Shown here: piece after piece, positions 28,101-36,737 of the stretch
How the letters are laid out: the number at the start of each line of letters is the position of its first letter
How positions within the stretch are numbered: position 1 is the stretch's first letter
Assembly (NCBI RefSeq): GCF_000374585.1
Contig: NZ_KB894653.1
Span: 1 to 64,000, forward strand
Origin: Phocaeicola barnesiae DSM 18169 = JCM 13652
Lineage (GTDB): Bacteria > Bacteroidota > Bacteroidia > Bacteroidales > Bacteroidaceae
Reading direction: 5' to 3'
Length of the DNA stretch: 64,000 nt
Translations under genes and position numbers: made by a program
Notes under the pieces: generated by a model
What the model saw: only the letters and a program-made list of their open reading frames with translations
Databases searched by the model: none
Told to the model about the DNA's origin: nothing

Positions 28101-28271
28101 AGTCTGTTGAGTAGTGTGGGTATAGAAAATGTCCGTTTCTACTATTCTGTAGAAAATCTGTTTACTTTTGACGGCATGAAGATCAACATCGACCCGGAAG
28201 CTACCAGCCAGCGTTTGTCTTCATATCCGTTGCTGCGCACACATGCATTCGGTGTTAATGTAACATTCTAA
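25182..28271 (+). CDS. SusC/RagA family TonB-linked outer membrane protein
   Basis: This is a 1029-residue TonB-dependent transporter that would import an oligosaccharide (or peptide) across the outer membrane under its SusD lid. A signal peptide (about 1-26) precedes a carboxypeptidase-regulatory-like domain (about 38-112), then the family-specific EEVVVVGYGTQKKANLSGSV and a plug domain (PYILIDGVESETMSAIDPNDI, SAAIYGSKAANGVILITTK). The remainder is a 22-strand-type barrel that ends in a terminal Phe (HAFGVNVTF). There is no N-terminal STN domain, so direct anti-sigma signalling is not expected. susD follows 19 bases later. The substrate is unknown. Confidence 0.95.
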   Translation: MQKQVRLVSMLLCLGMGVAGGLPAYASSESVSVQQQNGICKGVVKDGTGEPVIGASVLVKGTTNGTITDIDGNFTISGVKKGATIEVSFVGYVTQNIVWNGSALNVTLKDETQALEEVVVVGYGTQKKANLSGSVASVDSKQLQNRPIQNVSSGLQGLMPGVTITGTNGAPGMDSGSIRVRGTGTLNTASPYILIDGVESETMSAIDPNDIASISVLKDAASAAIYGSKAANGVILITTKRGSSGKPKISYSGYVSFQNTTETIDRLDSYDYASMYNDALRAEGKAARFTDEELQKFKDGTDPNYPNTDWYGLAYKTGIQHRHNLNINGGNENVRYMGSLGYLNQTGVLPNADREQFNARTNLDMKINDRLSAKMSLAFIKNKYNDPSSAYYGGSSDQIIRQLNLIAPWIVARYPDGTWGTISDGSPIAWLDSGMKVTRDNYNFTGSASLDYKIIDGLVLTATGSYVNNYQNYTYFQKFIQYNANKASDPNSLDERDYRWDRTNYDLLLNYDKTFGKHNIKGLLGWHTEKYNYKYTKAYRQNFPNNELTDINAGDASTQTNEGYTRELAMLSWFARVNYDFAGKYLLEANIRADASSRFAEGNRWGYFPSFSGAWRISEESFMENTRSWLSTLKIRASWGMLGNQDALSGDGSSSYYPALSTYNVGATYPFGGALNSGYYQSNYCLSTISWEKATTWGIGVDFAFLNNKINGSIDYYNRKTIDILMDVSVPNEFALGAYKDNVGSVRNNGVELNISYNDRWGDWSFGVAANFAYNKNKILDLGDGDPDKYLETGYTQRNRVGQAMNTYYIYETDGFFNSQEEADAFQEKYGNPFGGGDFKAGDLRYVDTNGDGKLNGDDRIYYGSTDPVYTFGLNLNAGWKGFDLSLMFNGAAKVYRLFDSHEVYGAFSGDAGHPASIWKDAWTETNKDASMPRIFTDTNSPSSSRNAQSTFWLQNTSYLRLKNLQFGYTLPKSLLSSVGIENVRFYYSVENLFTFDGMKINIDPEATSQRLSSYPLLRTHAFGVNVTF

Positions 28272-28290
28272 ATTCAAACCTTAAAAACAG

Positions 28291-29937
28291 ATGATAACTA
28301 TGATACGTTTTAAACAATATTTGCTGTTGGGGGCTGCGGCTTTGATGTCAGTTTCTTGTTCCGATTTTTTGGATACTGCCCCGTTGGATGCTCTTTCACC
28401 GAGTACGACTTGGCAAAGTGAAACTGATGCGCAGAAATTTGCTATCGGTTGCTATGACGGTTGGGAAGACGGAGGAGATATCCTTTATATGGACTGTGCG
28501 TCTGATTATGGATATAACAATTTCTCATGGGAAGGTTATAAAGACTTTGCCAACGGTAAAATGACTCAGGCAAACAGTGGTGCCAATTATTACGATTATA
28601 CCATCATCCGCCGTTGCAATACATTCTTGGAAAATATAGATAATATTGAGTTTGCCGACGAAGCAGTAAAGAAAGACTTGATTGCTCAGGTACGTGTCAT
28701 CCGTGCGTATCGTTATTTCAAGATGAACTGGCTGTATGGTGGTGTACCCATTATCTCTAATTATAACAGTGCAGAAGAGGCACAGGTGCCACGTAATACT
28801 GAAGCTGAGGTGAAGGAATTCATTGAAACCGAACTGGATGCCTGTACACCGGATTTGAACAAGGAACCAAGTGAACGCGGACGTATTGCACAAGGAGCAG
28901 CTTTGGCTATCCGGATGCGTCAGGCCTTGTATTACGGTGAATGGGAGGTTGCTAAACAGAAAGCACAGGAAATCATTAATTTGGGTATCTACGGTTTGGA
29001 AGCAGATTATACAAACCTGTTCAAGGTGGCCGGTCAGGATTCTAAGGAAATCATTCTGGCAGTACAGTATATTCCGAATACCTATACACTGGGTACCATC
29101 GGTCAGATGTATAATAACGGTGACGGCGGTTGGTCTTCTATCGTACCTACTCAGGATTTGGTGGATGACTATGAAATGAGTAACGGTTTGACTATCGATG
29201 AAAGCGGTAGCGGTTACGATGCTGCTCATCCGTTCAAGGGCCGTGACCCGCGTTTAGGTATGAGTATCCTGTATCCGGGAGCTGACTATATCAAGGCAGA
29301 CGGAAGTACAGGAATATTCAATACGTTGGACAAGACTATTGACGGTGCTGCGAATGCTAACTACATGACTTCAGCCGATAATGCTTCGAAGACAGGTCTG
29401 ACTTGGAATAAATACTTGAATCCGATTACTCAGTATGCCAATATCTGGAAGAGTAATGCCTGTCCGATCGTGTTCCGTTATGCAGAAGTGCTGATGACAT
29501 GGGCAGAGGCTGAAAACGAATTGAACGGGCCGTCGACAGAAGTTTACAAGAAACTGGATGAAATCCGTGCACGTGTAGGAATGCCTGCTGTAGACCAGGC
29601 CAAATATAATACGAAAGATAAATTGCGTGAATTGATCTGGCGTGAACGTGGTATAGAATTTGCCGGTGAAGGTCTTCGTCGTGCTGATATTCTCCGCTGG
29701 AAGACTTCAGACGGTAAGATGTTGGCCGAAAAGGTATTGAATACTACATTGGTACGTCGTACAGGTACTGTTGGCGATGGAGCGGATCCGGAAACCCGTG
29801 CTACCATCGATTTGAATCCTGCTGCTGAAGATATCTTCATCGAAACCCGTGTATTCAAACCTTTCCATCGTTATTATCCACTTCCTCAAGGTGCTATCGA
29901 TAAGAACCCGAAACTGGTACAGAATGAAGGATATTGA
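28291..29937 (+). CDS. RagB/SusD family lipoprotein
   Basis: The 548-residue surface lipoprotein partners the SusC-like barrel and captures the glycan. Its lipobox is SVSC with Cys23, followed by SDFLDTAPLD, the standard SusD opening. The TPR-like helical core contains RVIRAYRYFKMNWLYGGVPII, a SusD hallmark, and WRERGIEFAGEGLRRADILRW near the C-terminus, typical of the RagB/SusD domain. A second ATG lies at 28300. A strong terminator closes the two-gene operon. Substrate-binding aromatics cannot be assigned from sequence alone. Confidence 0.95.
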   Translation: MITMIRFKQYLLLGAAALMSVSCSDFLDTAPLDALSPSTTWQSETDAQKFAIGCYDGWEDGGDILYMDCASDYGYNNFSWEGYKDFANGKMTQANSGANYYDYTIIRRCNTFLENIDNIEFADEAVKKDLIAQVRVIRAYRYFKMNWLYGGVPIISNYNSAEEAQVPRNTEAEVKEFIETELDACTPDLNKEPSERGRIAQGAALAIRMRQALYYGEWEVAKQKAQEIINLGIYGLEADYTNLFKVAGQDSKEIILAVQYIPNTYTLGTIGQMYNNGDGGWSSIVPTQDLVDDYEMSNGLTIDESGSGYDAAHPFKGRDPRLGMSILYPGADYIKADGSTGIFNTLDKTIDGAANANYMTSADNASKTGLTWNKYLNPITQYANIWKSNACPIVFRYAEVLMTWAEAENELNGPSTEVYKKLDEIRARVGMPAVDQAKYNTKDKLRELIWRERGIEFAGEGLRRADILRWKTSDGKMLAEKVLNTTLVRRTGTVGDGADPETRATIDLNPAAEDIFIETRVFKPFHRYYPLPQGAIDKNPKLVQNEGY

Positions 29938-29965
29938 TAAATAATCTGGAAAAGGAACATATTGA

Positions 29966-29994
29966 GGGCATACCGTTTGGGTATGCCCTTTTTT
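29966..29994 (+). terminator. susCD terminator
   Basis: The stem GGGCATACC/GGGTATGCCC is followed by a run of T, separating susCD from the sulfatase gene. Confidence 0.9.
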
Positions 29995-30035
29995 CGTCGT
30001 ATATTCGTAACCACTACTAATCTAAGAGAAAAATT

Positions 30036-31571
30036 ATGAACACACTACAGCGATGGATGATGGGGGCCGGAATGTTGGCGGCTGCCTGTCCGAATGTCTT
30101 GTCGGCCGAGAAGACAACACCTCCCAACATTATTTTTATTCTTTGTGATGACATGGGTTATGGCGATTTGGGATGTTACGGACAGAAATACATCCATACA
30201 CCGAATCTGGACCGCATGGCACAGGAAGGTATGCTGTTTACGCAGGCGTATGCAGGAAGCCCGGTCAGTGCCCCTTCTCGTGCTTCGCTGATGACAGGCC
30301 AGCATTCCGGACACGGACATGTGCGTGGAAACAAAGAATATTGGCCACAGGCTCCTACCATGAAGTACGGTAACAATACTGAATGGACGGTAGTGGGTCA
30401 GGAACCTTACGACCCGCAGCACATCATCCTGCCGGAAATCATGAAGAAAAACGGATACACTACCGGTATGTTCGGTAAATGGGCCGGAGGCTATGAGGGT
30501 TCTTGTTCAACGCCCGATAAACGGGGTGTAGACGAGTTTTACGGCTATATCTGCCAGTTCCAGGCACATCTCTATTATCCGAACTTCCTGAACCGCTACA
30601 GCACTTCGAAAGGCGATACTGCGACCATCCGTATCGTTATGGACCAGAACATCAATTATCCGATGTTCGGCGATGATTACAAGAAACGTACTCAATATTC
30701 GGCCGAAATGATTCATCAGGAGGCTATGGAGTGGCTTGATAAGCAGGACGGTTCGCAGCCGTTCTACGGGTTCTTCACCTATACGCTTCCTCATGCGGAA
30801 CTGGCCCAGCCGAATGATTCCATCCTCCAGAGCTATAAGAAGAAATTCTTTGTCGACAAGACTTGGGGTGGTAGCGAAGGTTCGCGTTACAATGCGGTAG
30901 TCCATACCCATGCCGAATTTGCAGGAATGATTACTCGTCTGGACCAGTATGTGGGCGAAGTTCTGGCGAAACTGAAGGAGAAGGGACTGGACGAGAATAC
31001 GATTGTTATTTTCAGTAGTGATAACGGTCCTCATGAAGAAGGCGGAGCAGATCCTGAATTCTTCGGTCGTGACGGTAAGTTACGTGGTTTGAAGCGTCAG
31101 TGTCTGGAGGGAGGTATCCGGGTACCGTTCATTGTACGTTGGCCTGGACATGTGAAAGCCGGAACCGTAAACAATCATCAGTTGGCTTTTTATGATGTAA
31201 TGCCGACGTTCTGTGAGTTGATAGGCGATAAGAAATTCCCGAAAAAGTACTTGAACAAGAAGCTGGAAGGCGATTGTTTCGATGGTATTTCGTTTGTTCC
31301 GACCCTGTTGGGAAAAGATGAGCAGCAACAGAAACATGATTTCTTGTATTGGGAGTTCCATGAAACAGATCAGATTGGTGTACGTATGGGCGACTGGAAA
31401 ATGGTGGTAGTGAAAGGAGTTCCTCATCTGTATGACTTGTCGGAAGATATTCACGAAGATCATGACATTGCTGCCCAGCATCCGGACATTGTGAAACAGA
31501 TGAAGGAAATTATCCGGCAGGAACATCGGCCCAATGATTTGTTCCCTGTCACTTTACCGGCTTTTGATTGA
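30036..31571 (+). CDS. S1 family sulfatase, serine type
   Basis: This exported 511-residue sulfatase would remove sulfate from a host or dietary glycan. A signal peptide (1 to about 23) is followed by a metal-binding strand (IIFILCDDMGYGDLG, Asp38/Asp39) and the maturation motif S-A-P-S-R at Ser78-Arg82. The residue converted to formylglycine is thus serine, which in anaerobes is made by the radical SAM enzyme anSME, not encoded here. A downstream FSSDNGPHEEGG segment supplies further metal and sulfate contacts. It follows susCD but lies beyond a terminator. The sulfatase subfamily and cleaved linkage are not certain. Confidence 0.92.
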   Translation: MNTLQRWMMGAGMLAAACPNVLSAEKTTPPNIIFILCDDMGYGDLGCYGQKYIHTPNLDRMAQEGMLFTQAYAGSPVSAPSRASLMTGQHSGHGHVRGNKEYWPQAPTMKYGNNTEWTVVGQEPYDPQHIILPEIMKKNGYTTGMFGKWAGGYEGSCSTPDKRGVDEFYGYICQFQAHLYYPNFLNRYSTSKGDTATIRIVMDQNINYPMFGDDYKKRTQYSAEMIHQEAMEWLDKQDGSQPFYGFFTYTLPHAELAQPNDSILQSYKKKFFVDKTWGGSEGSRYNAVVHTHAEFAGMITRLDQYVGEVLAKLKEKGLDENTIVIFSSDNGPHEEGGADPEFFGRDGKLRGLKRQCLEGGIRVPFIVRWPGHVKAGTVNNHQLAFYDVMPTFCELIGDKKFPKKYLNKKLEGDCFDGISFVPTLLGKDEQQQKHDFLYWEFHETDQIGVRMGDWKMVVVKGVPHLYDLSEDIHEDHDIAAQHPDIVKQMKEIIRQEHRPNDLFPVTLPAFD

Positions 31572-31602
31572 TACTTCCATGAACGGACATAAATGAACGA
31601 GA

Positions 31603-31640
31603 AACCTGTTCCCGGCTTTTCTGGAGAACAGGTTTTTTTT
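31603..31640 (+). terminator. Sulfatase gene terminator
   Basis: The stem AACCTGTTC/GAACAGGTT is followed by eight T, 32 bases after the stop. Confidence 0.85.
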
Positions 31641-31691
31641 GTTGGGGAAACGTTATTACCGGATTCTTCCTCATCTTCCATATCCGTAGAT

Positions 31692-31740
31692 AAAAAATCC
31701 GTTTTCCTCTGCCGTAAAAGGCCAGGGAAAACGGATTTTT
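31692..31740 (-). terminator. tyrS terminator
   Basis: The arms AAAAATCCGTTTTCC and GGAAAACGGATTTTT form a long stem just downstream of tyrS. Confidence 0.85.
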
Positions 31741-31760
31741 CAATTTATAGAAGGGATGTC

Positions 31761-33053
31761 TTATTTGGCGATAATCAGGTAATAGTTCTTTTTACCACGC
31801 TGTACCAGCAGGTATTTTTCATCCAGCAGGTCGGCTGTAGTAATCATCTGGTCGAAAGCGGCCAGTTTTTCCTTGTTCAGTGAAACGCCTCCGCCCTGAA
31901 CCAGCTTACGCATTTCACCCTTCGACGGGAAGATGGCGGCTTTTTCTGTGAACAGGTCGACAGCTTTGATACCGGCTTCGATGTCAGCTTTGGCTACTTC
32001 GAATTGAGGAACACCTTCGAATACGGCCAACAGCGTATCTTCGTCCAGTTTCTTCAAGGCTTCGGAAGTAGCGTTTCCGAACAGGATGCCGGAAGCTTCT
32101 ACAGCTGCGTTGTAATCGGCTTCAGAGTGTACCATGATGGTTACTTCCTTGGCCAGACGTTTCTGTAGAACGCGCAGGTGTGGAGCCTGGTCGTGTTCTG
32201 CAATCAGTCCTTCTATCTCTTCTTTGCTCAGTGAGGTGAAGATTTTAATGTACCGTTTAGCGTCTTCATCGCTTACGTTCAACCAGAACTGATAGAATTT
32301 ATAAGGTGATGTATATCGTGCATCCAGCCAGATGTTGCCTGATTCTGTTTTACCGAATTTTCCTCCGTCTGCTTTGGTAATCAGCGGGCAAGTCAGTGCG
32401 AAAACTTCGCCTCCGTTGGTACGGCGAATCAGTTCGGCACCGGTCGTGATGTTACCCCACTGGTCGGAACCACCCAACTGCAGTTTACAGTTCTTGGTTT
32501 CATACAGATGCAGGAAGTCGTATCCTTGCAGCAGCTGATAAGTGAATTCGGTGAATGAAAGACCGTCGCGAGCTTCTCCGTTCAGACGTTTCTGTACAGA
32601 ATCCTTGGCCATCATGTAGTTCACAGTAATGTGTTTACCTACTGTACGTGCAAAGTCAAGGAAAGAGAAGTCTTTCATCCAGTCGTAGTTGTTTACCAGT
32701 TCTGCCTTGTTTGGGGCATCCGACTCGAAGTCAAGGAATTTGCCCAACTGTTTTTTGATGCACTCCTGATTGTGGCGCAGGGTTTCTTCGTCCAGCAGGT
32801 TGCGTTCCTGTGATTTTCCGGACGGGTCGCCAATCATACCGGTTGCACCTCCTACCAGGGCCAGCGGTTTGTGTCCGCAGCGTTGGAAATGCCGCAGCAT
32901 CATCACGCCACACAAGTGACCGATATGCAGTGAATCGGCTGTCGGGTCGATACCCAGGTAAGCCGTAACCATTTCCTTTTCCAGCAGTTCTTCAGTGCCC
33001 GGCATCATGGTATGCACCATGCCACGCCATCTTAATTCTTCTACAAAATTCAT
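31761..33053 (-). CDS. tyrS: Tyrosine--tRNA ligase
   Basis: TyrS charges tRNA-Tyr. The 430-residue class I synthetase has its HIGH box at residues 43-46 (DSLHIGHL), the tyrosine-pocket stretch [24 protein letters not shown], and a KFGKTESGN signature in place of KMSKS, as is usual for bacterial TyrS. An S4 RNA-binding domain closes the protein ([13 protein letters not shown] to the end). The ATG start follows a TAATTTTG -7 box by about 60 bases. It is monocistronic. Confidence 0.96.
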   Translation of the reverse strand: MNFVEELRWRGMVHTMMPGTEELLEKEMVTAYLGIDPTADSLHIGHLCGVMMLRHFQRCGHKPLALVGGATGMIGDPSGKSQERNLLDEETLRHNQECIKKQLGKFLDFESDAPNKAELVNNYDWMKDFSFLDFARTVGKHITVNYMMAKDSVQKRLNGEARDGLSFTEFTYQLLQGYDFLHLYETKNCKLQLGGSDQWGNITTGAELIRRTNGGEVFALTCPLITKADGGKFGKTESGNIWLDARYTSPYKFYQFWLNVSDEDAKRYIKIFTSLSKEEIEGLIAEHDQAPHLRVLQKRLAKEVTIMVHSEADYNAAVEASGILFGNATSEALKKLDEDTLLAVFEGVPQFEVAKADIEAGIKAVDLFTEKAAIFPSKGEMRKLVQGGGVSLNKEKLAAFDQMITTADLLDEKYLLVQRGKKNYYLIIAK

Positions 33054-33113
33054 CGAATGAAATACTTAATTTAACATATGGGTTTTCGGCATCCTTTTTT
33101 GGATGTTCGAGGC

Positions 33114-33121
33114 AAAATTAC
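33114..33121 (-). promoter_or_regulatory. tyrS -7 box
   Basis: TAATTTTG on the minus strand, about 60 bases upstream of tyrS. A hairpin (GCATCC/GGATG, 33090-33106) lies in the leader. Confidence 0.5.
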
Positions 33122-33146
33122 GACTCTTTATCTGAATAACCAATTT

Positions 33147-33788
33147 TTAACGGCTAAAAAAGAGCTTGTTAATGGTCGATGAAACAGCCTTTTCCAATTG
33201 TTCTACGGTCGTCTTACGGGTTGAGGCTGTCTCCTGATAGATTTCACGGATAGGTGATAAAGACTCGTCTGTCTCCAGTAAGAAACGGTCTTCCGGTACG
33301 TAACGCAGGGTTTCCGGTTGGAATTTCTGTCCGAAGGAGAGGTAAAAGCCTTGATCGAGGAGAGTTCTGGCTACTTCTTTCTTTCCACGGAAACCGTGGA
33401 TAATCCAAGGTTGGCGGGCATGAAGGCTTTTCCGATAGGCAATGAGTTCCTGATAGGCTCGGACTATATGCAGAATCATGGGCAGATCGCGATGCTCCGA
33501 ACAGATAATCTGCGCTTCAAATGCCTTTTGTTGAAGAGCGAATGGGGTATGACAGCATTTGTCCAGGCCAGCTTCTCCGATTGCCAGGAGCCGTTTATCT
33601 TCCAGCAGGGTGTCCAGCCAGGCCAGTTGCAATGTGATGTCTTCTTCGGTCAGGAACCAGGGATGGATACCGGCTGACAGGTGGACTGCCCGATCCATGT
33701 CGGTAAGGGAATGAGAAGAACAGTAATAGCTTATGATGGCCTCATCCGGATGTACGGGCAGGTGATGGGTGTGTATATCACGTATCAT
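33147..33788 (-). CDS. TatD family metal-dependent hydrolase
   Basis: The 213-residue protein is a short TatD-type TIM-barrel phosphohydrolase (DNase-like). The metal-binding DIHTHHLP opens the protein; AIGEAGLDKC carries the conserved Glu, LHIV and IHGF supply histidines, and LLETDES gives the final Asp. It is about 40 residues shorter than typical TatD. I prefer the ATG at 33788, since the frame extends upstream only to a TTG. It is the last gene of the rnpA-yidD-tatD group, 15 bases after yidD. Confidence 0.82.
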   Translation of the reverse strand: MIRDIHTHHLPVHPDEAIISYYCSSHSLTDMDRAVHLSAGIHPWFLTEEDITLQLAWLDTLLEDKRLLAIGEAGLDKCCHTPFALQQKAFEAQIICSEHRDLPMILHIVRAYQELIAYRKSLHARQPWIIHGFRGKKEVARTLLDQGFYLSFGQKFQPETLRYVPEDRFLLETDESLSPIREIYQETASTRKTTVEQLEKAVSSTINKLFFSR

Positions 33789-33802
33789 GTCTGTAGAGAA
33801 GA

Positions 33803-34024
33803 TCAAGGGACAGGGTCATATCCTGAACCTCCCCAAGGGTGACAGCGCAGGAGTCTGCGGATAGTCAAGTACATACCTTTGAAAGGTCCGTGTTTCTTCA
33901 GGGCCTCGATGGCATATTGTGAGCAGGTTGGAGTAAACCGGCAGGAAGGCGGTGTGAACGGAGAAATACAGTTCCGATAGAAATAAATCGGAAGTAGCAG
34001 CAAGTATGTCAACAGTTTTTTCAT
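33803..34024 (-). CDS. yidD: Membrane protein insertion efficiency factor YidD
   Basis: YidD is a small membrane-associated helper of YidC-dependent insertion. This 73-residue protein shows the entire family signature: an N-terminal amphipathic helix ([19 protein letters not shown]), [19 protein letters not shown], and [13 protein letters not shown] at the C-terminus. The ATG overlaps the rnpA stop by 4 bases, indicating translational coupling. The rnpA-yidD order is conserved in bacteria. Confidence 0.95.
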   Translation of the reverse strand: MKKLLTYLLLLPIYFYRNCISPFTPPSCRFTPTCSQYAIEALKKHGPFKGMYLTIRRLLRCHPWGGSGYDPVP

Positions 34025-34416
34025 GCCAGTTTTTCGGCAGTCAGCCGGATAAGTTTCTGTACTTTTTCTTCTACTTCGGCAGATGGATGCAGTTCAGTAT
34101 CCAGCCATAAAAAAGCAATCACGACTTTCTTGCCAGAAGCTTCAAGGCTTTCGTGCAGGCAGTCCTTGTGCTTACGGTAGGCTTCGCGTATTTGCCGTTT
34201 GACACGATTACGTTTGACCGCCCGTTTGAAACGTTTTTTGGGTACACTGATGAGTAACGAGACAGCAGGCAGATGTTCTCCTTCTACAGGCATGTATACG
34301 ATGCGTAACGGGAAAGCAGGAAGTGACTTGCTTCCTCCTGTGAAGAGTTTTTCAATCAGGATACGGCTGTTCAGACGTTCCAGTTTCGGCAAAGTATATC
34401 GGTTCGGTGTACTCAT
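34021..34416 (-). CDS. rnpA: Ribonuclease P protein component
   Basis: RnpA is the protein subunit of RNase P, which matures tRNA 5' ends. The 131-residue protein carries the RNA-binding signature [20 protein letters not shown], preceded by the beta strand [11 protein letters not shown] chose the ATG at 34416 ([17 protein letters not shown]) because a TAACTTTG -7 box at 34467-34474 lies where a longer N-terminus would begin. rpmH is not next to it in this window. yidD follows with a 4-base overlap. Confidence 0.93.
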   Translation of the reverse strand: MSTPNRYTLPKLERLNSRILIEKLFTGGSKSLPAFPLRIVYMPVEGEHLPAVSLLISVPKKRFKRAVKRNRVKRQIREAYRKHKDCLHESLEASGKKVVIAFLWLDTELHPSAEVEEKVQKLIRLTAEKLA

Positions 34417-34449
34417 GGCAGTTCTTATTGGCAAAATGGGAAATAGAAA

Positions 34450-34500
34450 CCGGAGGTTTCGGATCACAAAGTTACAGACTTTATAGATACCAAACCTCCG
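34450..34500 (-). promoter_or_regulatory. rnpA promoter inside an inverted repeat
   Basis: TAACTTTG (34467-34474, minus strand) is flanked by the perfect 10-bp arms CCGGAGGTTT (34451-34460) and AAACCTCCGG (34492-34501). The repeat may form the hemD terminator or an operator around the promoter. Confidence 0.5.
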
Positions 34501-34532
34501 GCTGCGGAATATAAACTAAAAAAACAGTTATT

Positions 34533-35279
34533 TTATTTGTTGTGTTCCCGGATAAAGTTGTCCAATGCTGCGGTCATGGATGGAGTGGCTGCTGTAGGAG
34601 CTTCCAGATCCAGACGTAAGCCGGCATCTTTTACGGCCTTGGCAGTAGTAGGTCCGAAACAACCGATGGCAATATCTTTCTGTTCGAATCCCGGGAAATT
34701 CTTTATCAGTGATTGGATTCCGGCAGGACTGAAGAATATCAGCATGTCATAATCGAACTTTTCTTCCGGTGTAAAATCGTTGCTGACGGTACGGTACATG
34801 ATAGCTTCCGTATGCTGGAGCTTGTTTTTGTCCAGCAAATCATGGATTTCATCGTTGTGTACATCCGACATTGGGATAAAGTATTTTTCACTGTTATGCT
34901 TCACCATCACTGGGACCAGATCGGCAAACTTGCCGGTTGCTCCGAAAAATACCTTACGCTTGCGGTATTGTACATATTTCTGGATGTACAGAGCGATGGT
35001 TTCTGAAGTACAGAAATACTTCATGGTTTCAGGAATGGTAATGCGGAGGTCTGTACACAGGCTGAAGAAATGATCAATGGCGTGACGTGAAGTAAACACG
35101 ATGGCTGTATGATCTAGGATAGACACTTTCTGTTGTCTGAATTCTTTGGCCGTCAGGCTTTCCACTTTTATGAACGGGCGAAAATCTATCTTCACACCGT
35201 ATTTCTCAGCAATGTCAAAGTATGGTGATTTTTCTGATGTCGGTTTCGGCTGAGAAACGAGGACTTTCTTTATCTTCAA
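34533..35279 (-). CDS. hemD: Uroporphyrinogen-III synthase
   Basis: HemD closes hydroxymethylbilane into uroporphyrinogen III for heme or corrinoid synthesis. The 248-residue sequence is divergent, as is normal for this family, but keeps the two-lobed layout, with IVFTSRHAIDHFF in the first lobe and MLIFFSPAGIQSLIKNFPG and IGCFGPTTAKAVKDAG in the second. No ATG exists in frame before conserved sequence: translation appears to start at TTG 35279, only 4 bases after the DUF4271 stop. Bacteroidota HemD proteins with this sequence type are established homologues. Confidence 0.85.
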   Translation of the reverse strand: MKIKKVLVSQPKPTSEKSPYFDIAEKYGVKIDFRPFIKVESLTAKEFRQQKVSILDHTAIVFTSRHAIDHFFSLCTDLRITIPETMKYFCTSETIALYIQKYVQYRKRKVFFGATGKFADLVPVMVKHNSEKYFIPMSDVHNDEIHDLLDKNKLQHTEAIMYRTVSNDFTPEEKFDYDMLIFFSPAGIQSLIKNFPGFEQKDIAIGCFGPTTAKAVKDAGLRLDLEAPTAATPSMTAALDNFIREHNK

Positions 35280-35283
35280 TGTA

Positions 35284-36093
35284 CTAAAATTTTAAAATCA
35301 ATACGTTGTTAATAAAACCAATGCCTTTCCAAAGGAAAAGATCGGGGACTATTTCGAGGGCACAAAAGTACAGAATTAAATGAAACGAACCATGAATATG
35401 AGGGAAAAAGTTCCTAATACACTTATAAAATAACATTATTTTGGTAATTCCCAGAATAATGAATATTAGAATCTTAGCTGTTTCTGCATTCAAATCGAAA
35501 TAAACCGCCAGTAATACCAAAGGAAAAAGAAGAAATCCTGCCCCAACCAGTATGTCAAAAAATGCAATCATCCACAGTTTTTGCCTTTCTTTGTCAAAAA
35601 ATATCCAGTTGACGAAATTGTATGCCCCCCATTTGTACAGGATGAGCATGGCAAAAGCTCCTATATAGACAGACAGTAGGATAGGATGGGGAATCAGTTG
35701 AAACAGCATCTTGTCTGCATCTGAGAAATAGTCGTACAGGCAGAAACCGCTCAAGATGCAGGTGACGGTTCCTAGTGCCAGTACATACCGCGAGTCGGAA
35801 TTGGGAACATCATCGAAAAGACTGGGCCGCTTCTTGTGGTGAAAGAAGTTCTTCATGTGTTGGTACAAGACCTTTTTCCCGTTCCGTAATGCTAATGAGA
35901 ACAGAACGAAGCAGATCAGTAGGATGCAAGAGATGACATGGTCGCTCCGAAGCAGATAGGGAAGGTCTTCGCCTTTCATGCCTGAAAGGTCGGCGGTTTG
36001 CATACTTCGTACCAAAGCCTGGTCTATCTGCTGTTGCTGTTGTTCATGCAATTCCTGCAGATAGTTGAATCCTATGTGACAATCATCAGTCAT
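35284..36093 (-). CDS. DUF4271 integral membrane protein
   Basis: This 269-residue Bacteroidota-specific membrane protein matches DUF4271 as I recall it. After a Gln-rich N-terminal segment (ELHEQQQQQIDQALV) come about seven hydrophobic helices (for example ISCILLICFVLFSLAL, LILYKWGAYNFVNWIFF and AFFDILVGAGFLLFPLVLLA). Function is unknown. It sits directly upstream of hemD with a 4-base gap, an arrangement I recall from other members of the order, so it may serve the envelope or heme metabolism. It follows the LOG-family gene by 25 bases. Confidence 0.8.
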   Translation of the reverse strand: MTDDCHIGFNYLQELHEQQQQQIDQALVRSMQTADLSGMKGEDLPYLLRSDHVISCILLICFVLFSLALRNGKKVLYQHMKNFFHHKKRPSLFDDVPNSDSRYVLALGTVTCILSGFCLYDYFSDADKMLFQLIPHPILLSVYIGAFAMLILYKWGAYNFVNWIFFDKERQKLWMIAFFDILVGAGFLLFPLVLLAVYFDLNAETAKILIFIILGITKIMLFYKCIRNFFPHIHGSFHLILYFCALEIVPDLFLWKGIGFINNVLILKF

Positions 36094-36118
36094 GAGAAGA
36101 TTTTATTCGGTTGAATGG

Positions 36119-36706
36119 TCAGATGGCCGCAAATTTACGGATATCTTTACTCCATATCGGAGTGGTGTATAACAGTTGGAGGGCCTCATCGGGAGTCTGG
36201 GCTACCTGCCAGATGGTACCGTGCTGCCGGCGCATGAAATGTTGGTCGATGGCACGCTCCAGCATTTCTAACAGCGGATTGTAGAATCCGTTGGTGTTCA
36301 GGATAACGATGGGCTTGAGGTATAGCCCCAACTGTTTCCAGGTGATGATTTCCAGCAATTCTTCCATGGTACCGCATCCTCCCGGCAGAGCGATGATACC
36401 GTCGGAAAGGTCGGCCATCATGCGTTTGCGTTCGTGCATGGTTTCGGTTTCTATCAGGTGGGTCAGGCCCTTGTGATGCCAGTTCTGTTCTACCATGAAA
36501 TGAGGGATGATGCCGGTGACAGTTCCTCCGGTAGCCAATGCTGCATCACTGATGCGTGACATCAGTCCCAGACATCCGGCTCCATTGATGAGGTTGATGC
36601 CTTTTTGGGCCAGCAGTCTTCCCAGAGTATCGGCTGCCTGGAAATAAATCGGATCAATCTGTGTGCTGGAAGCACTGTAGACACATACATTCTTTAAAGT
36701 ATTCAT
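36119..36706 (-). CDS. LOG family protein (TIGR00730, Rossmann fold)
   Basis: The 195-residue protein belongs to the LOG/YvdD family of nucleoside 5'-monophosphate phosphoribohydrolases. It shows NGAGCLGLMSRISDAAL in place of the GGGxxGLMG loop, and the family active-site motif PGGCGTMEELLEIITWKQLG (PGGxGTxxE). In bacteria the family cleaves AMP-type nucleotides or lies beside purine metabolism; activity here is inferred. It is the first gene of a likely LOG-DUF4271-hemD transcript. Confidence 0.9.
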   Translation of the reverse strand: MNTLKNVCVYSASSTQIDPIYFQAADTLGRLLAQKGINLINGAGCLGLMSRISDAALATGGTVTGIIPHFMVEQNWHHKGLTHLIETETMHERKRMMADLSDGIIALPGGCGTMEELLEIITWKQLGLYLKPIVILNTNGFYNPLLEMLERAIDQHFMRRQHGTIWQVAQTPDEALQLLYTTPIWSKDIRKFAAI

Positions 36707-36737
36707 GGATAAATCTGTTCATTGGAATTTTCGGGTG

